From the NCBI GenBank assembly GCA_041576975.1, contig JBFGJY010000059.1, forward strand, positions 1 through 16,316: 16,316 bases of DNA, given 5' to 3'. The DNA is from JBFGJY01 sp041576975 (GTDB lineage: Bacteria; Pseudomonadota; Gammaproteobacteria; UBA4575). The first letter of the stretch is position 1. Each line of letters starts with the position of its first letter. This document shows, piece by piece, positions 7,746 to 13,866 of the stretch. Under the pieces are notes generated by a model. The model had not been told where the DNA came from. It worked only from the letters and a program-made list of their open reading frames with translations, and searched no databases. Both the position numbers and the translations under genes were made by a program.

Positions 7746-9860
7746 CTATTCAACAATAATTACATCAGAGTCAGCAGGAATGGATAAATTCCCTGGTGGA
7801 ATCTCTTCTAGCTCAATTGCTGGTGTTGCTTCGATCGGTGTAGTTTCAATAGCAGGAGTTTGTTGTAAAAGTTGGTCTACTGATGTAGAAGAGTTGGCTG
7901 AACCTCCTCCAGGTATCTGTGTAACCAGCTCATCCAGGTCTGGAAATAGCACATGGCCTTCTTTAATTAAACCGCGATCATCAAGTTTAGCCTCTATTTG
8001 TCTAGCTTGTATGTAACTGTATTTCGCATTGGTGGCAACATCAGAGGTAGCGGCATCGCGCATGATTACAGGGTGAATAAACACCATCAAATTTCTTTTA
8101 TCTTTTGTAGTTCTGGTTGCTTTAAACAAGTGACCCAGTAACGGAATATCTCCTAGCAATGGGATTTTTTGCACCGTGTCACGAAAGGTATCTTCAATCA
8201 AACCACCTAGTACGACGGTTTGTTGATCTCTTGCGAGTACAGCTGTTTTTATTGAACGTTTCTGAGTGATCAGGTCAGATGCAGCAGTTGAAGCAGTCAG
8301 ATTGGATACTTCTTGTTCAACATCTAGCTTAACGCTATCACCCTCATTAATTTGCGGCGTAATCCTCAAGATGATACCCACATCTTGACGTTCAATCGTT
8401 TGAAATGGGTTCACGCCAGCCTCGCCACCTAATCCAGGATCGGTGAATTGGCCGGTGATAAAAGGCACATTCTCCGCAACCACAATCTCAGCCTCTTCAT
8501 TATCTAACGTAACGATTGAGGGAGTCGAAAGAATATTGGTTGCAGCATCAGCTTCAAGTGCAGTTAAGATCGCAGCAAATCGATCTTTACCGCTTACCTT
8601 AGCAGCACCCACAAAAAAGCCACTAGTTACTGCACTGAGCGTGTCGGCAACATTTTCTGCAAATAAGGAAGGGAGATTAGAGCCAGTAAAGGGGGCCAAA
8701 AAGCCGACTGCAGGTGTCGTACCACTAGATCTCTCTGTAGGCACATAGGCAAACTGAACACCTAAGTCTTTAGCAAGACCAGTACTGACTTCCGCAATGA
8801 TGGCATCTACAAGTACTTGAGCGCGGCGAATATCGAGCTGACTGATGATGCGACGTAAGCTTTCAAATTTTGCAGGAGATGCGGTAATGATGAGCGCATT
8901 CGTGGTTTCATCGGCCTGAATATCGACTTCTTTAGCACCTGTTGAAGTTGCAGCTGCCTTGCCACCTTGTTGGCCTTCTTGTGCCTCAAATTGACTGATG
9001 CCCAGTAGAATCGGGGCCAGTTCTGTGGCCTTTGCATATTTTAGATATACGACTTGCGAGTTACCGCCGCCTTCTAAGGGCGTATCTAAATGCGCAATCA
9101 AACCACGAATTCGCAGACGTGCGGCATTATCCCCCGATAATAAAATACTATTGGAGCGCTCATCCGCTGCCAAAGTAGTTTGTCCAGGCACTTGGACACC
9201 TTGTGCATCTTGTCTATTAAGTGAGTTTATAATTCGTACAACTTCCGTAGCCGATGCGTGTTCTAAGGGTACGACTTCAATCTCTTGGCTATCAGGTAGA
9301 TCAATTCGATTTACAATAGTAATTAAGCGTTGAATATTGGCGGCACGATCCGATATCACTAATACATTACTATTCGGATAAGCCGCTAAATGACCTTGTT
9401 GTGGTACTAGCGGACGCAGAATAGGGACCATCTGTGCTGCGGGAACATTTTTAATCGGCACTACACGCGTTACCAGCTCATCACCCTTGCCCTGTGTTTG
9501 ACTCTCAGCAGTCGCTACTGGGCCTTGTTTAGCATTTACATCAGGTAAAATTTTAACTATTTCACCAACTTGTACTGCCGCGTAGCCATGAACTTGCAAG
9601 ACTGACAGGAATACTTGATAGACTTCTTCACGATCCATAGGCCGAGCAGAAACCACTGTGACTTTTGCTTTAACCCGCGGATCAACCACGAAGTTACGTT
9701 CTGTAGCTTCAGCCACAGTTTCAATGAATGAACGAATATCTGCGTCTTTGAGGTTTAAGGTCACTCCCGTTTCGGCTAAAGCAATAGAAAATAACAAAAA
9801 GCATGCTGCAAAAACGCATATATTTTTAATAATATGATGAGCAATTAATTTATTATTCAT
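7746..9860 (-). CDS. gspD: Type II secretion outer-membrane secretin GspD
   Basis: Forms the outer-membrane channel of the T2SS. From ATG 9860 the product has 704 residues. It has a Sec signal peptide (about 1-29, ending A-L-A before E-T-G-V). The N0 domain (about 31-105) opens with the typical L-N-L-K-D-A-D-I-R-S-F-I, then N1 (about 130-190), N2 (193-258), N3 (267-345) and the secretin core (about 350-600). The core includes the signature I-P-L-L-G-D-I-P-L-L-G-H-L-F-K at 566-580. Residues about 660-704 form a Thr/Pro/Ile/Glu-rich acidic tail. An upstream TTG at 9881 keeps the frame open, but ATG 9860 gives a normal signal peptide. It is followed by gspE after 19 bases and preceded by a 150-base gap from gspC. 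Confidence 0.97.
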   Translation of the reverse strand: MNNKLIAHHIIKNICVFAACFLLFSIALAETGVTLNLKDADIRSFIETVAEATERNFVVDPRVKAKVTVVSARPMDREEVYQVFLSVLQVHGYAAVQVGEIVKILPDVNAKQGPVATAESQTQGKGDELVTRVVPIKNVPAAQMVPILRPLVPQQGHLAAYPNSNVLVISDRAANIQRLITIVNRIDLPDSQEIEVVPLEHASATEVVRIINSLNRQDAQGVQVPGQTTLAADERSNSILLSGDNAARLRIRGLIAHLDTPLEGGGNSQVVYLKYAKATELAPILLGISQFEAQEGQQGGKAAATSTGAKEVDIQADETTNALIITASPAKFESLRRIISQLDIRRAQVLVDAIIAEVSTGLAKDLGVQFAYVPTERSSGTTPAVGFLAPFTGSNLPSLFAENVADTLSAVTSGFFVGAAKVSGKDRFAAILTALEADAATNILSTPSIVTLDNEEAEIVVAENVPFITGQFTDPGLGGEAGVNPFQTIERQDVGIILRITPQINEGDSVKLDVEQEVSNLTASTAASDLITQKRSIKTAVLARDQQTVVLGGLIEDTFRDTVQKIPLLGDIPLLGHLFKATRTTKDKRNLMVFIHPVIMRDAATSDVATNAKYSYIQARQIEAKLDDRGLIKEGHVLFPDLDELVTQIPGGGSANSSTSVDQLLQQTPAIETTPIEATPAIELEEIPPGNLSIPADSDVIIVE

Positions 9861-10010
9861 ATAGTTATCACGTTTATGCAAAGTAAAATATCGAGTAAGT
9901 TAACCCGTCAGGTGATGTGTAAAAATTTTGATAAACCATTGCATTTATACACGAAATTTCTTATTACACATAAAGTTACGTCTCTGCGACAAATATTCCT
10001 TGACTAACGG
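9861..10010 (-). promoter_or_regulatory. gspC-gspD intergenic gap, possible weak internal promoter
   Basis: This AT-rich 150-base gap lies inside an otherwise mostly compact operon. On the minus strand a TTTATG/TTATGT and TATAAA pair spaced about 17-18 bases apart resembles a weak sigma-70 promoter before gspD. The -35 match is poor, and read-through from gspC is equally plausible. No convincing terminator hairpin is seen. Confidence 0.2.
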
Positions 10011-10904
10011 CTATTGGCTGAAATCCTGAAATAGAGTAATTTCCGTGCCTTCTCGCATCACGACCAGGGTCACATCAGAGGCACTTGCAAGTGTATTCAT
10101 TGCTTCTGGGCCTTTATTAGGCTGATCAAGTGGTATCCCGTTGATATTGATGACTACATCCCCAGGTTGGAGACCTAATTCATAAAACATTTCAGGATTA
10201 GTGCTAGGCGTAAGCTTGTAACCTAAAAACTCTCCTGTTTCTTCATTTTGCTCAGGAGTAGCGTTAATAAATTCTGTCAGCCTAACCGGATTTTTCATGA
10301 TCTCCTGACGGAACTGTCCTAAAGATTCAAAATTGTTAGAATTCGTGGAAGGTTGGGGTGGCGATGAATTTTTTGTAGCTGTTTTAGCCGCTGATTTACT
10401 TAAGCCTGCGTCCTGTGCTTTGGGTAAACGTAATGTTTCCATGCGTATATCGCGTTCTAAAATAACGCGGTCAGGGTACACAGCGTGTAAGGTTGCCCCA
10501 CCGGGAACATCAGCACCAAGTGCATAGTGTTTAATTTTGTTAGCCCCGCTAGAAATTATGGCATAGCCATATTCTTTCCCGCCTGCAAGTACACCTAGTA
10601 GCTTAAGGTTTAGAGTGGTATCCGGTGCGTCTTCTACTTTTTTTGCCGTAGCAGGCGCTGGTTTACCCATGATATGCAGTTGCGCAACTTTGCGGTCATA
10701 TTGAGGCCTTGGTTGAGGTTTAATTGAATTTGTAGCTGTGGCAGGAGGGGGTATTGCTACCGTATTGGTTCCTGAATCAAAAAAACCCCAAAAAAGCTTT
10801 GCAAGTGTAATGAGAATTAGGATTATCAGTGCAATATTTACCACACGCGGCAACTTTGTCTCTATCTTAGGCCATAGATTATTAATGACAGCAGTAGTAT
10901 CCAT
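10011..10904 (-). CDS. gspC: Type II secretion inner-membrane connector GspC with PDZ domain
   Basis: Links the inner-membrane platform to the secretin by contacting the N0 domain of GspD, and contributes to substrate recognition. The 297-residue product has a short cytoplasmic N terminus, one membrane segment at about 20-42, and a Pro-rich linker. The homology-region (HR) beta domain at about 96-161 begins L-N-L-K-L-L-G-V-L-A. A Ser/Pro/Asn-rich linker (about 168-192) leads to a C-terminal PDZ domain at about 225-293 with G-L-Q-P-G-D-V-V-I-N-I-N-G. The domain order matches the PDZ class of GspC rather than the coiled-coil class. It is the first gene of the cluster, so the operon promoter should lie in 10905-11000. 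No clear Shine-Dalgarno sequence precedes the ATG. Confidence 0.95.
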   Translation of the reverse strand: MDTTAVINNLWPKIETKLPRVVNIALIILILITLAKLFWGFFDSGTNTVAIPPPATATNSIKPQPRPQYDRKVAQLHIMGKPAPATAKKVEDAPDTTLNLKLLGVLAGGKEYGYAIISSGANKIKHYALGADVPGGATLHAVYPDRVILERDIRMETLRLPKAQDAGLSKSAAKTATKNSSPPQPSTNSNNFESLGQFRQEIMKNPVRLTEFINATPEQNEETGEFLGYKLTPSTNPEMFYELGLQPGDVVININGIPLDQPNKGPEAMNTLASASDVTLVVMREGTEITLFQDFSQ

Positions 10905-11070
10905 AAATTTTAAAAAATTGGTTTCTTCTTCACGGACTATGAAAGTATCAATGGGAATCAGTTATGTAATTTTCCTTTATTTACTTGACAGCAAAACATT
11001 GGTTAGCGTAACTTGCGCCGGCTTCCATGGCGAAGAAGTACTGCAATTAGGATATAACCGTTTCACTTTT
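10905..11070. promoter_or_regulatory. Divergent control region between gspC and tRNA-Glu
   Basis: These 166 bases must contain the promoter for the gsp operon (minus) and for tRNA-Glu (plus). On the plus strand TATAAC at 11053-11058 is well placed as a -10 box, 12 bases before the mature tRNA 5' end, although no good -35 lies 16-18 bases upstream of it. A perfect TTGACA at 10985-10990 could drive a longer precursor, but its -10 is weak. No convincing minus-strand promoter for gspC could be picked by eye. Confidence 0.35.
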
Positions 11071-11146
11071 GTCCCCATCGTCTAGAGGCCTAGGACATCG
11101 CCCTTTCACGGCGGCAACGGGGGTTCGAATCCCCCTGGGGACGCCA
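11071..11146 (+). tRNA. tRNA-Glu (anticodon TTC), CCA encoded
   Basis: The 76-base sequence folds as a complete cloverleaf. The acceptor arms GTCCCCA (11071-11077) and TGGGGAC (11136-11142) pair, followed by the discriminator G (11143) and an encoded CCA (11144-11146). The anticodon stem arms TCGCC (11098-11102) and GGCGG (11110-11114) enclose the loop CTTTCAC, placing TTC at 11105-11107. The T loop TTCGAAT sits inside a G/C-rich stem. The sequence is close to the standard gammaproteobacterial tRNA-Glu. It stands alone, with no rRNA or other tRNA gene nearby, and is divergent from gspC. Confidence 0.97.
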
Positions 11147-11318
11147 TTAAAATCAATCATTTACGTACGCCTCGAGCTTCTCGCATCAGGTACAGATAAT
11201 AAACGGGTAAACTTTTAAATTATTTACTCATCCATTACCACATTTTCCTGTAACTTACTCATATTAAATACAATTGACGATAGGATATAGCAAAACATCG
11301 ATGGGTGGTACAGGCTGA

Positions 11319-11479
11319 ATGACAGACGCAGACTGGATAAAAATCGCCTTTCAAAGGCTATTTACCTCAATAGCATTGTGACTGGGGTAGGGCTGACCTA
11401 TTTCATAGAGTATTTGCGAAATAACAAAATATATCAGCATTTATATGAACGGCTTAAATCCGAGCTGAACTATAACTAG
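11319..11479 (+). pseudogene. Small possible membrane-protein gene with a frameshift in an A run
   Basis: ATG 11319 opens with M-T-D-A-D-W-I-K and soon meets a stop (TGA). The neighbouring plus-strand frame, open from 11291 to the TAG at 11477-11479, lacks a usual start codon. It reads protein-like sequence: L-S-K-A-I-Y-L-N-S-I-V-T-G-V-G-L-T-Y-F, then a charged tail ending K-S-E-L-N-Y-N. Adding one A to the A5 run near 11337-11341 would join the two into a single product of about 53 residues. That product would have one hydrophobic segment and a charged C-terminal tail. I do not recognise the family. It may be a decayed gene, a small gene with a sequencing error, or chance. Confidence 0.3.
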
Positions 11480-11700
11480 GATTTATTATATTGAGAAAAA
11501 GGCGAGATCAAAAAAACTTCTTGCCGCCATCGCAAACAAAGAAAGACCAATTAGTAGCTGTCCGTTGTTACAAAATTTTCAACACATGATGCGATTTTAG
11601 GATACTCAATATAGGAGAAAATACTCGACACAGTAAAATAATCCACCGATCAGTTAGTCGAGAATTTTGCAATTACATTTTTAAAATTAGAGATGAACTA

Positions 11701-11749
11701 TAGAAAATTTATTTGATCAGCATTTCCAAATACAACGAGAAATTTTCTA
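11701..11749. repeat. Perfect 10-base inverted repeat with a 29-base spacer
   Basis: TAGAAAATTT at 11701-11710 is the exact reverse complement of AAATTTTCTA at 11740-11749. The arms are AT-rich and the spacer is long, so it is a poor transcription terminator for either strand. It could be a protein-binding site, the ends of a tiny element, or chance in AT-rich DNA. Confidence 0.5.
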
Positions 11750-11803
11750 ATAAAAAAACGTGGGCTTTTTTGTTTAGGCTGTCTCACAACTTTTAGCAAA
11801 CGT

Positions 11804-12361
11804 TTATTTACGGATCAAGAGTGCTAGGCGTCGCTTTTTCAGTTTTCCCCATTTTTGTCGATTCATTTTTCCAAACATGGGGGTCTCCCAGGTTTGGTAG
11901 CACACAAATAACATTGTGCGCATTTCTAATTCATCGCCTCTAAACCCTAATTCAGCAAAAAATGAACGAAGATAATCCAAACGAAGTTTATTTACTTTTG
12001 TAACTGCTCGTTTTGCCATAGCATCATGTTTAGCCCAGGTGCGAATTGCAAGATCGTACTTAGCAAGGTCATGTTTCCAGACCATTTCCGCAACTTGATT
12101 GAGACGCGTGGCAGGATCCACTTCCTGCTTGGAGAGTTCTTGAATTACAACTTGTGTATATTCCTCCGACCAAAATTTGAGAAGTTCTTTTAATAGATCA
12201 TTTCGATCTTTGAAATGCCAATAAAAACCACTTTTCGATATTTTGAGCCTTGCGGCCAGACGCTCAATACGTACAGAATCTATGCCGCCTGCCTCAAGCG
12301 TCTCCAAAGCGGCATTTAGCCAATTTTTTTTGCTGATTCGCCTTCTTTTTGTTGTAGCCAT
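11804..12361 (-). CDS. TetR/AcrR-family transcriptional regulator
   Basis: A 185-residue DNA-binding repressor-type protein. The N-terminal domain shows the TetR helix-turn-helix at about residues 29-50: V-R-I-E-R-L-A-A-R-L, then I-S-K-S-G-F-Y-W-H-F, with the hallmark F-Y-W-H-F before K-D-R-N-D-L-L. The C-terminal ligand/dimer domain (about 60-170) is not of a recognised subfamily, and the protein ends with a basic stretch. The start is ATG 12361, with AAAGGA about 12 bases upstream. It is transcribed divergently from the outer-membrane protein/sulfatase genes and shares a 248-base control region with them. The arrangement suggests that it represses that module and perhaps itself, released by a small molecule related to the substrate; this is inference. 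Confidence 0.93.
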   Translation of the reverse strand: MATTKRRRISKKNWLNAALETLEAGGIDSVRIERLAARLKISKSGFYWHFKDRNDLLKELLKFWSEEYTQVVIQELSKQEVDPATRLNQVAEMVWKHDLAKYDLAIRTWAKHDAMAKRAVTKVNKLRLDYLRSFFAELGFRGDELEMRTMLFVCYQTWETPMFGKMNRQKWGKLKKRRLALLIRK

Positions 12362-12420
12362 TTTATAACGTAATCCTTTGTAAAATTTATTCTTTAGGTA
12401 AGGCGTAAGTTTTGATCTTT

Positions 12421-12449
12421 TGATTTATGTCAGTTTAATGTTATGTCAA
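12421..12449 (-). promoter_or_regulatory. Candidate tetR-family gene promoter with an 8-base direct repeat
   Basis: On the minus strand a perfect -35 hexamer TTGACA (12449-12444) is followed after 16 bases by a weak -10-like TAAATC. The -35 lies within one of two direct repeats TTATGTCA (plus-strand 12425-12432 and 12441-12448) spaced 16 bases apart, start to start. The repeats may be part of the regulator's binding site or accidental. Confidence 0.35.
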
Positions 12450-12450
12450 C

Positions 12451-12472
12451 TACTGTACGATTACGTCTAGTA
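12451..12472. promoter_or_regulatory. Candidate operator for the divergent TetR-type regulator
   Basis: A 22-base imperfect palindrome: left arm TACTGTACG (12451-12459), spacer ATTA, right arm CGTCTAGTA (12464-12472). The arms match in 7 of 9 positions as reverse complements. Size and symmetry are typical of TetR-family operators. It sits directly upstream of the candidate regulator -35 box and overlaps a TATTAT hexamer (12471-12476) that could be a plus-strand -10, so one bound dimer could block both directions. The function is inferred from position and symmetry. Confidence 0.4.
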
Positions 12473-12597
12473 TTATAGGCGGCCCTGTACACAAAAATTT
12501 ATTAGGCTAATTTAACAAATTCATTATGGGTTTAACATTTTGGTAGTGGATTTTCAATTAAAATACATGCATTCTTATATTAAAGAAAAAAGAAAAA

Positions 12598-12605
12598 GGG
12601 GAGGG
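12598..12605 (+). promoter_or_regulatory. Strong ribosome binding site of the outer-membrane protein gene
   Basis: GGGGAGGG lies four bases before ATG 12610, with the GGAGG core five bases from the start codon. It favours this ATG over the in-frame ATG at 12622. Confidence 0.7.
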
Positions 12606-12609
12606 TTGT

Positions 12610-13776
12610 ATGCTTCTCGATATGCTAAGGACCTATGCAATAGGTTTTGCATTTTTAAGCCTTACTTGTTTCGTTCTAACTTTTTCTTCATCCGCTGTAG
12701 CAGAACACAGCGATGCGTTATTTCTCGTTGAGAATTCATTTGACCTGCCCAGTTTGGGTGAACCCGTCCAAGTCGTCGAAGCGGATTCGCAAGGTGCGCA
12801 AGATGACGCAGCGATGTCAGAAACCTGTCGCAAGTACGCAGCGGATGACGACGCTAATGTGAGCGAGATAGTCCAGGCAGGTTGCGAGCCGACGCTGGCG
12901 CAAATGTCTAAATTAATGGATAACCCGGTTGGCAATGTTGCTATGTTGTTCACGCAGTTTGATTGGACTCAGCTGAAAAATGGAGACAATAAGAAAACGG
13001 GTACCCAAGGTTTGTATACAGGCATTCTGCAGTTTCCCAAACCTGTGAGTGAAAACTGGAACCTCATCAGTCGTGTGGTTTGGACGGTCCCCAGTGTTCC
13101 CGTTGATCAAGATAAAATTGATGATTTTGGAAAAAACATTAATAGTGGAATACCACCGCCTGGAGGACCACTTACTGAATTTAAACAGGCTGGAATCACA
13201 CCGATTGATGTGTTTGATGGCCGCACTACAGCTTTTGGGGATATCTATTACGTAGGTCTGTTCTCGCCTAAGGAAGGTATCAAGCTTGATAATGGAGCGA
13301 CTGCTCTCTGGGGTGTAGGGTTTGATCTGGCTTTTCCGACTGCGCAAGAAGACATTTTGGGTAGTGGTAAATACTCAGCAGGTCCTTCGGCCTTGGGTAT
13401 ATACCTTGGTCAAAAATGGAAATTTGGTGCGCTGGCACAGCAATATTGGGATTTTGCCAGCCATGATAAAGGTCGCGATGATGTTAATTTAACGAATATA
13501 CAAACCATTTATTACTATAGCTTGGACGCTACGACTTCGATTGGTGCAGCTCCTAATATTATTATGAATTGGGAACAAGACAGCGACAATTTTTTAACCC
13601 TTCCCGTTGGCACCGGAATTAGTAAAACGGTTCAATTTGGCAAACTACCAGTACGTCTCGGAGCTGAGATTCATTACTCGGTGATTCGACCGGATGATGC
13701 AGTTGGCTCTACTTGGAATTTGCGTTTTTATATCATTCCTGCAGTGCCTTCGGCATTTATTCCAATTTTGAATTAG
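12610..13776 (+). CDS. Exported outer-membrane beta-barrel protein, PF13557-like ('neuromedin U'-labelled family)
   Basis: The 388-residue precursor has a Sec signal peptide (about 1-31, A-V-A before E-H-S). A polar linker with two cysteines (Cys73, Cys92) follows. From about residue 104 there is a beta-strand-rich domain: D-N-P-V-G-N-V-A-M-L-F-T-Q-F-D, W-N-L-I-S-R-V-V, F-G-D-I-Y-Y-V-G-L-F-S-P-K, W-G-V-G-F-D-L-A-F-P-T-A and a C-terminal W-N-L-R-F-Y strand. These blocks match the bacterial family that databases often mislabel 'neuromedin U', related to the MetA-pathway/transporter barrels (PF13557) thought to pass hydrophobic compounds through the outer membrane. The sulfatase gene follows after 90 bases, so a joint role in uptake and desulfation is likely. 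Substrate and transport activity are inferred. Confidence 0.8.
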   Translation: MLLDMLRTYAIGFAFLSLTCFVLTFSSSAVAEHSDALFLVENSFDLPSLGEPVQVVEADSQGAQDDAAMSETCRKYAADDDANVSEIVQAGCEPTLAQMSKLMDNPVGNVAMLFTQFDWTQLKNGDNKKTGTQGLYTGILQFPKPVSENWNLISRVVWTVPSVPVDQDKIDDFGKNINSGIPPPGGPLTEFKQAGITPIDVFDGRTTAFGDIYYVGLFSPKEGIKLDNGATALWGVGFDLAFPTAQEDILGSGKYSAGPSALGIYLGQKWKFGALAQQYWDFASHDKGRDDVNLTNIQTIYYYSLDATTSIGAAPNIIMNWEQDSDNFLTLPVGTGISKTVQFGKLPVRLGAEIHYSVIRPDDAVGSTWNLRFYIIPAVPSAFIPILN

Positions 13777-13866
13777 TGCCTAATTGAGAATTTATTATTT
13801 AAGACTGTTTATATAACATTTTTAAAAAATATAGATTAACGAATTAAATAAGGAGTGGACATAACT

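Larger units (their letters stand above)
11147..11803. other. Long intergenic stretch downstream of tRNA-Glu
   Basis: About 650 bases without a convincing intact gene on either strand. It contains a small probably frameshifted frame (11319-11479) and a perfect inverted repeat (11701-11749), described separately. An A6/T6-flanked CGTGGG element at 11753-11776 lies just before the tetR-family stop but forms only a weak AT stem. No integrase, transposase, terminal repeats of a known IS or second copy of the tRNA 3' end was seen. No clear tRNA terminator was found. Confidence 0.5.

Noticed and set aside
8443..9333. Plus-strand open frames opposite gspD (8443-8748, 8998-9333)
   Set aside because: They lie wholly antisense to a strongly conserved secretin, show no recognisable domain, and are shadow frames.
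4726..9881. Longer versions of gspD, gspE, gspF and gspG starting at TTG codons (9881, 7756, 6182, 4770)
   Set aside because: In each case an in-frame ATG a few codons to 15 codons downstream gives the family-typical N terminus, signal peptide or leader length, so the TTG extensions are unlikely.
11753..11776. A-run/CGTGGG/T-run as a rho-independent terminator for the tetR-family gene
   Set aside because: The stem would be A:T pairs only, with no G/C core, so it would be too weak to call.
12633..13347. Minus-strand frames opposite the barrel gene (12633-12953, 12913-13347)
   Set aside because: Antisense to a gene with a signal peptide, a strong ribosome site and family-typical blocks; no domain and no ribosome site of their own.
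13855..13866. GTG start for the sulfatase, adding M-D-I-T
   Set aside because: The GTG overlaps the AAGGAG ribosome site itself; ATG 13867 is correctly placed downstream of it.
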